DNA from: Przewalskia tangutica
Lineage: Eukaryota; Streptophyta; Magnoliopsida; Solanales; Solanaceae
Assembly (NCBI GenBank): GCA_029844215.1
Contig: CM056733.1
Coordinates: 66,059,794 to 66,123,793 of the forward strand
Reading direction: 5' to 3'
DNA: 64,000 bases
Every line of letters starts with the position of its first letter. Positions within the stretch are counted from its first letter, which is position 1. Below the pieces are notes generated by a model, which worked only from the letters and a program-made list of their open reading frames with translations, made no database searches and was not told where the DNA came from. Positions 20,489-31,689 of the stretch are shown in pieces. The position numbers and the translations under genes were made by a program.

Positions 20489-22020
20489 GAAATCACTTAT
20501 TATTGCCCATGGACCTTATACTTGGCCACGTAATCTTCTAATATCTATTCACGGTTCCCTTTTAAGAGCCACATCGTTGAATGCACACACCAATGTCATA
20601 TTGAAACTTTCCTTTATACCTCTATGTGTTACCCCGCAATGTATAATTATTCTATACAGTTTTTAATATCTACCTCAGAGGGATGAGGCTTCCACAATAA
20701 CCATATTCCTCCATTTGGATGCTCAGTAAGATTTGTACTAAAAGATCACCCTTTACCCAAGTTAAGAGAGGCATTATGAGCTTCTTCCCTTTTAACCTTT
20801 GGTTCCAAGAGACCAAATAACCTCCTCTTAGCATTCTGCGTGTACCAATGCATTGAAACTGTGCACGAATACATACCTCGGTTACCAATCCTTCAAATAA
20901 CTTATTAACTGAAATTATGAACTCCAGAGGTTCGTTGCACGTCCTTGCTTCGCTTTCTTTTTGTTGCGCTGAACACTACTCTTTACGATATTTGAATGCT
21001 TAACACAACTATACACTAATAGGATGCCCATCATTCCCAAGTTCTAAGTCATTTGCGAAAGAACTCAAATAATCCCTATGTCCAATACTTTCCAGAACTC
21101 GGTCCAACATAACAAGACACTTTCATTCATTTATATCAATCTTATTATTCAAGAAGTAATAGCCACTTCTTATTCTTTCATGGGAACAATATTCCTTTGC
21201 AGTTTCCTGCCTTTACCCAGTCCAGCATCATGGTATAAAAAACGGCCACAGATTCTAACCATTAAGGCTCAAAATTTTAATTAGAGGTATGAAGGAGAAA
21301 AGAGTAGATAAACTTCATTTTCTATCTTTGGAAGGAAAAATACAATCTCTGTAATTATCGAGCAGATAACGTAGCATAACGGAGTACCGATTCGTAAGAT
21401 AGATAATACTGCAATACATTTCACAAGTCGACACCTCATTCATGGTCTGAGAGAAATCTTTTTTTTTTGTATCTTCTCACTACTCGTAATCATAAACAAC
21501 ATCACTTCTGTTAACACTTGTTCACCCTTTTCTTACTTGTCGTATTTTTCATAATTCCAACATAGTCCAGTACACATACGTAATCTCAGACATTGCTCCT
21601 AGTTCCAATCATTGACGATACCATCTCTTAAGTGATGAATGGTTAACTTATTCGGTACGTAAAAGATTCTGAAGAGTTACATTACATGACGTTGACCTAG
21701 TATCTCCAAACCCGGTCATCATACTTCTATTAAAATCCTTCCACTTCCCTTATGGCTTGACGCATTTAGTCAAGTACGAAAAATTCTAATTTTCCGTTCC
21801 GGGCCACTGTCGCTTTCTTTTGGGACATGGCTGCAACCACAATAATTTATTAGAGAGGGAGGATTATCCTAATGACATAAGTCTATTGCACGATCTACGA
21901 TATGAAAGAGTAGAAACCAATCCTAAATGTCCCGCAGCCTCCTGCGTATAAGTATGGTGCACAACATACCCATACGTAAGACTCTACTAGACATGGTCTG
22001 TAGACATTCCGAGGACAACC
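20489..22020 (-). mobile_element. Ty3/gypsy leader and decayed gag region
   Basis: Between the RT fragment and the primer site. A possible gag start is visible on the minus strand at 21828 (MSQKKATVAR, preceded by GTTGCAGCC), but the frame fails after about 20 codons. The rest shows no domain I can name. The 1.5 kb is far too short for leader plus gag, protease and RT, so large deletions are implied. Confidence 0.5.
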
Positions 22021-22034
22021 TGACTCTGATACCA
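22021..22034 (-). other. primer-binding site, initiator-Met tRNA type
   Basis: Minus strand TGGTATCAGAGTCA, four bases after the LTR end at 22039. This is the standard plant retrotransposon match to the 3' end of initiator-Met tRNA and fixes the element as minus-oriented. Confidence 0.85.
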
Positions 22035-22784
22035 CTTCTGTCATGACCCGACCCGACGGGCTGAGACCCGACACCCTAATTGGACGCCATCACTGACCTG
22101 TCACACTTAATCCAACTGACACCAAGAACAATATAAAATTCGACAGCATAACGCTGTAATGACAACCCCTGTCCACGTAGGCAAGCCGGCAAGGCTACCT
22201 TACACGCGGATGAACCTGTCTCCGAGGGAGTCACAACCAGTCAGCATAGATATTAAGCGAGCCGACAAGGCTGCCACTAAATAACATCACGTATACACGG
22301 GAATATCCCAACACAGAGTATAATGACACAATTGACCAACACAACTTTACAAGTCTACATACGTACAATCCACATCTGTCTACAGACCTCTATGAGAAGG
22401 ATAACAACATATGACGGGACAGGGCCCCGTCGTGCCCAAAAATATATACAATAAAAATAAAAGAGATTCGGTACCAAATGACTAAGCTCCGGAACAAGGG
22501 AGCTTCCTAACCCTGCTGAGTAGAAGTTCTAAGCCTGAGGATCACCGAACTGAGAACCTGTACATGCGGGAATGAACACAGCCCCCGAGGAAAGAGGGGG
22601 AGGGGTGTCAGTACAAAATAATGTACTGAGTATGTAAAACATGAATTACTGTAAGGAGGATCGCAACTGGCCAGAAAATACATGAAACATGTATGAAAAA
22701 TCAGAGATACCAATGCAACTGTACCATATGAAAAGAAAGTCATGCATGTCTAACAATCATCATAATCAAGGACATCTCTACACA

Positions 22785-23700
22785 TATAACTACTCGGCCC
22801 ATTCTGGGACTCGGTCCTCATAATCTGTACATATAACTAGTGTTGTTATCGGACCAGTCCGGTCCGGGTATCAGCTTACCGGGACCGGAACGAAAAGCTT
22901 ACCGGTCCGGACCTGGACCGGACCGATAAGGTTTCAGTCCTGGAATGAGATCCGGTCCCGGACCGAAACCTTATCGGTACGGTTCTCGGTCCGGACCGGT
23001 AAGAATTTTCCGGGTCGGGCCTTATTATTATTTTTTTAAAATTGAATTTCCAATACTGAAATTGACATTCTCGGACGCGGTGCCACGCAATTTTTATGTT
23101 GAAATCAATTGTACATCGCGAGATATTTAGATTTGAAAAGGGGAAAAACGTAACGATTTGGGGGAAAAGTGAAATTGAGGGGCAAGATGGACGTTTTTGG
23201 AGAAATCGGCGGAAGCAAACAGACTTTAGTCAGTTTGGGATTATTCGTCTCGAAAAAATACGCGAAATCAATTTTTTTTTTAGGTAAAACGGACGTCCGA
23301 GCGCAAAGTTATGACCATATAAAGTTTGATCAATTTACAACTAATTAGAGCTGACAGGAGGGGCTGGAAATTTGGTGGAGGGGCGGGGTGGGGGTGGGGG
23401 TGGGGGACCGATTCTGGATTCTGGGATTCTGGTCCGGTTCCTTGCTCGATGCAGGTATTTTTTTATACTCGTATCCGGACCGTTAAGGTTTGATCGATTT
23501 GGTCGGGTTTCTGGTCGGTTTGATCGGTTCTCGAGTATATCCGAACCACTAACAGACCTACATATAACTACCCGGCCCATTTTGGGACTCAGTCCTTATA
23601 CTCCGTACATATAACTACCCGGCCCATTCTGGAACTCGGTCCTCATACTCCGTACATGTAACTACTTGACCCATTCTAGGACTCGGTCCATCCTAACACC
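22785..23700 (+). repeat. 48-bp tandem repeat in the LTR, split by a hAT insertion
   Basis: Unit contains CATATAACTACCCGGCCCAT and GGACTCGGTCCTCATA. Copies begin near 22784, 23560, 23608 and 23656. The hAT element sits inside the second copy, after its first CATATAAC. Confidence 0.75.
22838..23560. mobile_element. non-autonomous hAT element, 723 bp
   Basis: Flanked by the perfect 8-bp duplication CATATAAC (22830-22837 and 23561-23568), the hAT size. Ends are TAGTGTTGTTATCGG and, reversed, TAGGTCTGTTAGTGG. The outer parts are crowded with GGTCCGG/CCGGACC motifs and a run of GGGTGGGGGT near 23385. The centre (23038-23340) is about 90 percent or more identical by eye to 48065-48365 of the larger element. 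No transposase frame. Confidence 0.85.
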
Positions 23701-23881
23701 ATCCATATAACATACAATCACAACTTACACAAGTAGAATATCATGAGAAACCATATGCAATACAAATCATCATATGAGACACCATGGAATAATCTTATGC
23801 ATTTCAATTCATCATATAAGACTCAATGAAATAATCATATGCATGTTTAAATCATCATATAAGACTCAATGGAATAAGTAA

Positions 23882-24506
23882 TGTTGACACCCAATTTTGA
23901 CCCTCCCGTCCAGTCATTAACTATAAAATTACACTAGTTTCCAACGATTTTTTATAATAATAAAATGCGACAATAAAATGTTAATACATGCATAAATAAG
24001 CAATTTAATAATGACACCGCATTTTACGTAGATTATTAGGCACACCTTGAGTCTCACGTCCGCACTCGGTATTTTAATAACAAACAATTTTATTAATATT
24101 ATTCGTAATTTAAGCTTTATTTCCCATTAATTAAAACTCAAACAATTCTTAATAATTTTTAAAATAATAATACATGCATGACGAATAAATAATTTAGCAA
24201 TGGCGTCGTGTCAAATAACATAGCCGCATTTATTAATATGCAAAACAATTGCATAATTATTGTAATAATTTAAACACAAGCTAAAATTAATAAAACACCT
24301 AGGGTTGTATTTAAATAATTTAATTTACCACTAATTAAATAATACACTTAATACCTAAATTCTACCCAACCCAAAACCACACCCGCAGGCCCAACACCCG
24401 CAGCCCACAACCCTTATACTTCTCCCTTCCCCATCGCCCAACAGCCCTAAAGAAAAACCTAACCTAATACACCACAACACAAACCTAAAAGAAAAACCTA
24501 ACCTAA
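23882..24506 (+). mobile_element. Ogre/Tat-type LTR U3 fragment, plus orientation
   Basis: Begins TGTTGACACCCAATTTTGAC and follows the LTR at 55509 through the AATAATGRCACCGCATTTTAC and TGAGTCTCACGYC blocks, then the proline-codon-like CCCAACCC tract. It stops abruptly at the minus-strand LTR beginning near 24507; AAAGAAAAACCTAACCTAATAC is repeated at 24451 and 24488 just before the break. Confidence 0.75.
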
Positions 24507-25290
24507 TACCTTTTTATGGTGCGGCGAACCGAGGCAAAGGTCCTTTGAATTCAAATCGACTTACCAAATCAGAAAGAAGATTTTATTTTGAAACTTTTGC
24601 TGAAAGTTTTAGTAAAAATTTGAGAAATGATTAGGGTTTTGAGAAGTAAGAACGGCGGCTGGAAGATCTCCAAGTTCGAATGAAAAATGCAAAGTATTTT
24701 AGGGTTTACAAGAGTGCAAAGTGGCGGTTGGAAAGTGGTGTCAAAATGGAGTTCATGTGCTAGCGTTTATAGCATGCATTTTAGGGTTTGGTAACATTCC
24801 TTTGGGCGGGACTCTTTGATATCCGATTTTGAACTTGGTCAAAGAAGACGTTTTAAATCTGAACGTTTTAGGGGAACTCTGTAGGCTTCACGTGATTGAG
24901 GTAGACATAGCACAAAAATGGAGTGTACCATTTCTGTGCATGGTGGAAAGGGATTTGGTGGTTTTCCAAAAATGGAAGAGGGATAGGAGAGGAGAGTCGT
25001 TGCTGTCTAGGGATTTGGTTTTGATTTTCTGATCTTTTAAGATTTTTCTTTTGGGGGAATTTGGGGAAGGTAAGTAAATGAAACAGCTAGGGGGTATTTG
25101 GGTCGCATGTCGTGGGATATAAGGGAATGGGCCGGATGGGTTTGGGGGATATTGGGCTGGGGAATTGTATTTTATTTGGTAGAGTTTAGGTAGTTTATTA
25201 AAATATGGATTGTGGAAATAAATAATAAAAAAAAATTGTTTAATTTTACGACAAATAATCAGAAAAGATGGTCAAAATTGGGTGTCAACA
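24507..25290 (-). repeat. downstream LTR piece of the deleted Ogre-type element
   Basis: Nearly identical to 27450-28232, including the GGTTCGYCGCACCA end block. The open frame of 67 codons on the plus strand here recurs in the other piece only because the LTRs are duplicates. Confidence 0.8.
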
Positions 25291-25469
25291 ACTTGTCCCA
25301 CTTTGTATGGAGATGATGAAAGAGTCTTCAGACAAAGACGTTGACTTATAGCCAATTTTGTCTTGATTTTCAAAGATTAGAAAATGCATGGGCAAACAAA
25401 GTTTTAAAAAGAAATCGGGACTTCAGATGCTAGAAAATTGAAAGCACAACTGATGCAAACTCAAAATTT

Positions 25470-25812
25470 GTCCCAGTGTTAAATTATGATGACACTAGGC
25501 TATTGGTGTTAGAAAATTAAAGGAAAAGCTGATGCAAATACAAACTTGTTCCAGTGTCGAATGATGACACTGGATTACTGTGATACTAACAATTAAGGCG
25601 GGGCAGACGCATATTCAAAATTTGTCCCAGTGTCAAATTATGATGACACTGTGTTTTCATCGTCCTTAGAAGAAGGCGGGGCTGATGCGGATTCAAATTT
25701 ATCCCAGTGTCGAATTATGATGACACTGAATTATGATGATGCTAGTGAATTAAAAGGACGACTGACGCGGATCCCAAAATTTGCCCCAGTGTTGAATTAT
25801 GATGACACTGGG
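25470..25812. repeat. about 80-bp repeat with AGTGTC-GACACT hairpin, five copies
   Basis: CCAGTGTYRAATTATGATGACACT recurs at about 25471, 25551, 25625, 25705 and 25787. Each copy can pair AGTGTC with GACACT. The intervals share CTGATGCRRATTCAAA. It lies in the 3' untranslated region of the minus-oriented element. Confidence 0.75.
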
Positions 25813-26094
25813 CTCTTATGGCAAAATCTTGGGAAAGAGTAGAACGATGTTCGAGGTAAGACGTTGATCTTTGTCGGGAGGTCCAACCTTCCAACAAATT
25901 GACTCAGTTCGCTGCAAAAGATGGTTCCACGTTGTGCTCCTACTCCTGTAAATGCAGGTTCCTGCAGGCTTGCTTAAGAAAAAATTAGTGCATAACTTTA
26001 AGGCAAAATTGATAAAGCAAGAATATATGAGAAAAGTGATCATGTGAGTCGAAATGTCGTCTCTGTGCAGACGTAATGTATTTGCAGATGCTGA

Positions 26095-27430
26095 GTTGGT
26101 GACGTCTTTGTATTGCTGTAATATTGATGACGTCGTTTTCGGACGCGACACTGATGGTGTCGTTTTCGGACGTACTGTAGATGGCGTCGTTTTCGGACGT
26201 ATTATTGATGGCGTCGTTTTAGATCGTACTGTAGATGACGTCGTTTTCGAATGTGATGTTGATGATGTCATTTCGGACGTGATGTTGATGCTCATCGTTT
26301 TCAGACGTAGTGCAAATATTCATCGTTTCCGGACGTAATGTGGATATTCGTCGTTTTCAGACGTAAGGCAGATATTCATCATTTTCATACTGCATATACT
26401 CATCGTTTCCGGATGTAGTGCATATACTAGTCGTTTCTGGACGTAATGCAAATATTCATCGTTTCCAAACGTAAAGCAAATATTCGTCGTTTCCGGACGA
26501 AATGTAGATGACGTCATTTCTGGACGTAATGCGGATGTCAACGACGTCGTTTCCGGACGTAATGCAAAAATTCATCATTTCCAGACGTACTGCAAATATT
26601 CATCGTTTACGGACATAATACAAATATTCGTCGTTTTCGGACGTAATGCGGATATTCGTCGTTTTTGGACGTAATGCAGATATTCATCGTTGTCGAACGA
26701 AGATGATGTCATTTTTGGACGTGATGCAGATGTTCGTCGTTTTCGAAAGAAGATGACGTCTTTCAGACGTGATGCAGATGTTCATCGTTTTCGGACGAAG
26801 ATGACATTATTTTCGGATGTGATGCAGATGTTCGTCATTTTCGGACGAAAATGATGTCATTTTCGAACGTGATGCAGATGTTCGTCATTTTCGGATGAAG
26901 TTGACGTCATTTTCGGACGTGATACAGATGTTCGTCGTTTTCCGACGAAGATGACATCATTTTCGGATGTGATGCAGATGTTCATCATTTTCGGACGAAG
27001 ATGACGCCGTTTTCGGATGTATCACGAATGTTAAATCGTTTTGAACGAAGTTGACATCATTTTAAATGCGTGATCACGAATGTTAAATCGTTTTCCAATG
27101 GAGAATAGCGTTGTATTCGGACGTAATCACGAGATGTTAAATCGTTTCGGATGAAGATGACATCATTTTCGGACGTGATGCAGATGTTCATCATTTTCGG
27201 ACGTGATGCAGATGTTAGTCATTTTCGGATGTGATGCAGATGCTCATCGTTTTCGGATGAAGATGACGTTATTTTCGGACGTAATGCAGATGTTTGTCAT
27301 TTTCGGACGAAGATAACGTCGTTTTCGGACGTGATGTAGATGTTCGTCGTTTTCGAACGAAGATGACGTCATTTTTAGACATGATGCAGATGTTCGTCAT
27401 TTTCGGACGAAAATGACGTCGTTTTTGAAT
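26095..27430. repeat. about 50-bp tandem array, TTTTCGGACG family
   Basis: About 25 degenerate copies of a unit such as GATGCAGATGTTCGTCATTT followed by a half unit with GACGTCATTTTCGGACGT. The copies form two subtypes (alternate GACGAAGATGACGTC and GTGATGCAGATGTTC). Read on the minus strand the core CGTCCGAAAACGACG is the same as in the array at 63690-63830. Long Ser/Thr/Lys-rich frames in it are repeat artefacts. Confidence 0.85.
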
Positions 27431-27449
27431 TTAAACGAGAATTAAGGAT

Positions 27450-28232
27450 TACCTTTTTGTGGTGCGACGAACCGAGGCAAAGGTCCTTTGAATTAAAATC
27501 GACTTACCGAATCAGAAAGAAGATTTTATTTTGAAACTTATGCTGAAAGTTTTAGTAAAAAATTGAGAAATGCTTAGGGTTTTGAGAAGTAAGAACGTCG
27601 GCTGGAAGATCTCCAAGTTTGAATGAAAAATGCAAAGTATTTTAGGATTTTCAAGAGTGCAAAGCGGCGGCTGAAAAGTGGTGTCAAAATGGAGTTCATG
27701 TGCTTGTTTTTATAGCATGAATTTTAGGGTTTGGTAACGTTCCTTTGGGCGGGACTCTTTGATATCCGATTTGAACTTGGTCAAAGAAGACGTTTTAAAT
27801 CTGAACGTTTTAGGGGAACTCTGTAGGCTTCACGTGACTGAGGTAGACATAGCACGAAAATGGAGTGTACCATTTCTGTGCATGGTGGAAAGGGATTTGG
27901 TGGTTTTCCAAAAATGGAAGAGGGATAGGAGAGGAGAGTCGTTGCTGCCTAGGGATTTGGTTTTGATTTTCTGATCTTTTAAGATTTTTCTTTTGGGGAC
28001 ATTTGGGGAAGGTAAGTAAATGAAACAGCTGGGGGGTATTTGGGCCGCAGGTCGTGGGATATAAGGGAATGGGCCGGACGAGTTTTAGGATATTGGGCTG
28101 GGGAATTGTATTTTATTTGGTAGAGTTTAGGTAGTTTATTAAAATATGGATTTTGGAAATAAATAATAAATAAAAAATGGTTTAATTTTACGACAAATAA
28201 TCAGAAAAGAGGGTCAAAATTGGGTGTCAACA
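27450..28232 (-). repeat. upstream LTR piece of the deleted Ogre-type element
   Basis: Pairs with 24507-25290. Its inner edge joins the tandem array directly (AAAAAGGTA then ATCCTTAATT), with no primer site and no gag, so U5, leader and coding region are missing. Confidence 0.8.
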
Positions 28233-30570
28233 GTTCTGTCATCACGTCTACCACAAAGAACACCTTTCATCTTGCCATTGCAATCTCCAATATCAAGAAC
28301 AACATCCCTATCATTCTTGAGATGAAAAATGTCCAATACGCGACGTGGGCCGAACTATTTAAAATTCACGCAAGGCCTAATAGAGTTATCTATCACATCG
28401 TCAATCTAGAAAAAAGCAAGGAGAATGTGCCTACTATCGATGATGAAATAGAGTTGTAGGCAACTCTTGATGCTACAATACTCTAATGGATTTATTTCAC
28501 CATCTCTACGGACCTCTTACAGACTATTATCGAATCTGACGCCACAACAATGGAAGCTTAGAATAGGTTGCGCAATATATTTCAAGATAATTAAAATTCC
28601 AGTGTCGTGATCCTTGAGCAGGATTTCTCCCACATAAATATGGAGGATTTTCCGAATGTCTCTGCCTATTGTCAATGACTCAAGGAGTTGTAGGATTAAC
28701 TCAAGAACATTGGAGCGCCCGTCACTAATAATGATCGTCTCGTTCTTAAGATGGCTGCAGCCTCTCCGAGGCGTATAGTGGAGTTGAAACTCTTCTTCGT
28801 TAAAACAATCTTCTCCCGCCGTTCTACCAGACATATTACATGCCCACCTTAAAAGAAGTAGAATTGGCTAAAAAGGCAGCTACTAGAGCCAATTCTGCCA
28901 TGATGGTGGCCACATCCCGCGAAACTGCCGATTCTCTATCATTCTCCAAAAATTATGGTCAAAATCGTAATAACGGGGGTGACAAAAATGGTAAAAACCA
29001 TGGGAAAATTATGGTGGCGGTGGCCACGACGGCAACGACAATGACGACAGTGGCAGATGATCAACCAACAGCAGTGGCGGTCAGCAGGGTACCATACCAC
29101 CAACCGCAGCGTGAGCTTGGGCGTTGGGCGTGGCGCCGGGCCATGGCGAGCAACCGGCGGTGGCGCAGGCGTGGCGAGCAGCAGGCGATGGCCCATGTCG
29201 CCCGACCCCTTTCCCCTTTCTAACTGGGCCAGGCCCAATGTACAAAGCATGCAATAGCTGCCTGGACTGAGAAATAATTTGGTCTGGCAACAGGCTAGCC
29301 TTCTTGGGCCTCAGCCTCAACAGGTCTTCGCTGCGGCGGGCCCAATAGCGGTCTGACCCACACGGACATCGAGGCAGCGATGCATACACTTGGATTAAAT
29401 CCTCCGGATGCAAATTGGTACATGGACACCACTGCCTGCTGGCCCAACTCATTACCACCCTCTCAGTCCAGTCAGTTCCGACATCCCTACACCGACTCAG
29501 GTGCGACCCACTTCTATTCCGAGTCAAAGGCCTGTTACTCGTAGCTAATGGGGTATATTTAGACCAAAACAATCTAAACTCTAATGTCACTAAATCACCC
29601 GTACCACGTAACCCAGTGTCTGCCCTTTGTGACCCGAATTGGAAAATAACCATGAATAATTAATATAATGCTCTTATTGAAAATAAGACGTGGGAGTTGG
29701 TTCCCTGTCCGCCTGGTGTCAATGTGATTCATTCTATGTGGATTTTTACTGATAAGGAAAAAAATTGATGGTTGATTTGATAGGCATAAGACCCGTCTTG
29801 TAGGTGATGACATAACTTTGTGGAGAGACATTAAGTCTGGTGGTCAAACCGACAACTATTCACACTGTTATAAATCAGGCTCTCTCGAAAGCATGACCCA
29901 TTAATCAGTTGGATGTGAAAAATTCTTTCTTACACGATGATCTCAAGAAAACTGTATACATGCATCAACCCTTAGGTTTCAGGGACTCTGATCATCCTAA
30001 TCATGTGTGCTTTGAAGAAGTTCTTGTATGGGTTCAAACAGACTCCTCGGGCCTGGTATGAAAGGTTTACATATTATGTGTCTACTATTGGGTTTTCTCA
30101 CAATAAGCCAGATCACTCTATGTATATGTGAATGATATTATTTGACTACCTCATTTTATAAACTGCGCAAGTCTATCATTTCTCTTCTCAGCTCCGAAAT
30201 TGCTATGAATGACTTGAGGCATTTGAGTTATTTTTTGGGTATAACTGTAACTCATCATGCATGTGATCTATTTTTATCCCAAAGAAAGTATGCAACTAAA
30301 ATTATTGACCGGACTGACATGCCATCCTGTAAGTCAGCTCCTACTTCGGTTGACACCAAATCGAAGCTGAGTGCTCATTCTAGCACACCCTACGAGAATC
30401 CTCCCACTATCGCAATCTTGCAGGGGCTCTTCAGTATCTTACATTCATGAGGCCCAATATTATTTTTGCAGTGCAACAGATGTGTTTATTTATGCATGAT
30501 CCGAGGGAAGAACACATGCACACTCTCAAACGCATTGTGCGTTACATTCATGACACTCTTGATTATTGAG
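28233..30570 (+). pseudogene. Ty1/copia gag-pol remnant (UBN2 gag, partial protease, RT), heavily decayed
   Basis: Begins inside gag: AISNIKNNIPIILEMKNVQY then WAELFKIHARPN, typical UBN2 gag, with stops soon after 28459. A glycine-rich/CCHC-like tail region and a protease-like WYMDT... HPYTDSGATHF follow in shifting frames (29410-29510). Integrase is missing. RT picks up at DPNWK (29630) with HKTRLVGD (29780), then YKLRKSIISLLSSEIAMNDL and YFLGITVTH (30150-30250) and TDMPSCKSAPTSVDTKSKLS (30315), ending near 30570 before RNase H is complete. Many stops and frameshifts. The 5' end is cut by the Ogre-type element at 28232. It resembles the copia elements at 38966, 45480 and 49850 (Ale/Retrofit-like). 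Confidence 0.85.
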
Positions 30571-31076
30571 TTATTATGATTTAAATGAATTGAAATCACG
30601 AAATAATTATGTGTGTAATTAATAAATTATACGGAGGTAGGTCTTAATTTAATAGGGGGACACGGGCAATGGTCAGGGAAATGACCAAGCAAATTGTGGG
30701 GCTTAGGTGGCGTTCAATAGGCCCTTCCACCGCCAAAATTGGCCAAGTGGGAGGCAGTATAGAAATGGATCCTTTTTGCTAAGCAGAATGCAAATTCAAT
30801 TCTCCTATTTACAGTAACATATGCTCCTATTTCGATTTCACAACTTAACCCCTTTCATTTCATTTTTTTTACATCTTTCATTAAGTTAATTTGGGCAGTA
30901 AGTCATTAAGGGCTTATTGGAGGCGGGGAAGTACAACAACATTGCACGTCAATAGAAAAAATGAATTGCCCCTATCCGATTCAATAACATGAACAACAAT
31001 ACAAGTTCAAGGCGTAGGTATGTTAAGCTAAATTCTTTCTTTATTTCTTTTGGTATATTCTATGTATGAAGTATGA
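30571..31076. other. non-coding stretch, nothing recognised
   Basis: AT-rich sequence between the copia remnant and the hAT element. No frame, repeat or terminal structure that I can support. Confidence 0.5.
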
Positions 31077-31392
31077 AATATAAGTCTAAGGCTGGTCAGT
31101 GGGCCGGGACGGGCCCACCGGGATCGGGTTTGGCGGGGTCGGGGCGGGGTGAGAAAGGGGCGGGTCGAGTGGGGCCCTGGAGGTCGGGTCGGGCGGGACC
31201 ATACCATGTCCCGTCCGATCCGGCCCCGTTGGGTAGAAGTCGGGGCCAGGTCGGACGGTCGGGGCGGGACGGGTTGGCGGTTTTTTTTTTTTTAATTTTT
31301 CACTAAATTAAAAATAATAAATTACTAAGTACTAACAAAGTAACATTAACATATACTTGTCATATTATAGACTTATAGTATTATAATTTATA

Positions 31393-31475
31393 ATATATTT
31401 ATAAAGTATAAAGTATAAACTATAAACTATAAACTATAAAGTATAAACTATAAAGTATAAAGTATAAAGTTATAA
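31393..31475. repeat. TATAAAC/TATAAAG microsatellite-like run
   Basis: About eleven tandem 7-base units TATAAAS. It lies inside the left non-coding part of the hAT element, before the end of the transposase. Confidence 0.7.
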
Positions 31476-31689
31476 ACTAAATAATTAAACAAAGACAAGA
31501 ATAGTGTAAAAACATCCCAAATTTGTTTTTGTGCCTTTTATATTATTAATTTCATTGAAATATCAAATATACAAGATTCAAAATTACATTGTAGTGTACT
31601 GTTGTTGAAAAAAATTGCAAAAGAGTGAAAGCCATACAAAAATTTCAAAATTGCAATGAAATAAATTACCAATTTGAAAATATTTTTCT

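Larger units (their letters stand above)
22039..23881 (-). mobile_element. Tekay-like Ty3 5' LTR (interrupted and truncated)
   Basis: Minus-strand LTR end GGTCGGGTCATGACA at 22039, of the same type as the solo LTR end at 44044 (GGTTCGGGTCGTGACA). It holds a 48-bp tandem repeat and is interrupted by a hAT element at 22838-23560. The start of the LTR is missing at 23881, where an Ogre-type LTR in the other orientation begins. Confidence 0.75.
24507..28232 (-). mobile_element. internally deleted Ogre/Tat-type element with two 783-bp LTR pieces
   Basis: Two near-identical minus-strand LTR pieces (28232-27450 and 25290-24507) bracket 2.16 kb of tandem repeats and 3' untranslated sequence. Both pieces begin TGTTGACACCCAATTTTGAC and stop at the same point, AAAAAGGTA. 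No gag or pol. The sequence before the downstream LTR piece (CAAAGTGGGACAAGT) is the 3' end of the internal region. No matching target duplication was found. The right edge cuts a copia gag at 28233. Confidence 0.75.

Noticed and set aside
25816..26541. Long minus-strand Ser/Thr/Lys-rich frames with repeated KTTPS-type residues
   Set aside because: They are translations of the 50-bp tandem array. Reading depends on the unit length and has no start context or domain.
26095..27430. CRISPR-like look of regularly spaced repeats
   Set aside because: The units are directly adjacent and degenerate with no unique spacers, and this is a plant nuclear context inside a retroelement.
24829..27974. Two closely similar plus-strand frames (24829-25032 and 27759-27974) that could look like a conserved small gene
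   Set aside because: They lie antisense in duplicated LTR pieces of one element; the likeness is LTR identity, not coding selection.
23882..28232. A single large element with inverted ends (TGTTGACACCC ... GGGTGTCAACA)
   Set aside because: The inverted ends are LTR starts of two separate elements in opposite orientation. Flanks AGTAA and GTTCT do not match, and similarity beyond about 20 bases is absent.
28840..29653. Arg/Trp/Gly-rich and antisense frames around 29 kb
   Set aside because: They are shadow frames of the glycine-rich gag tail and protease zone of a decayed copia.
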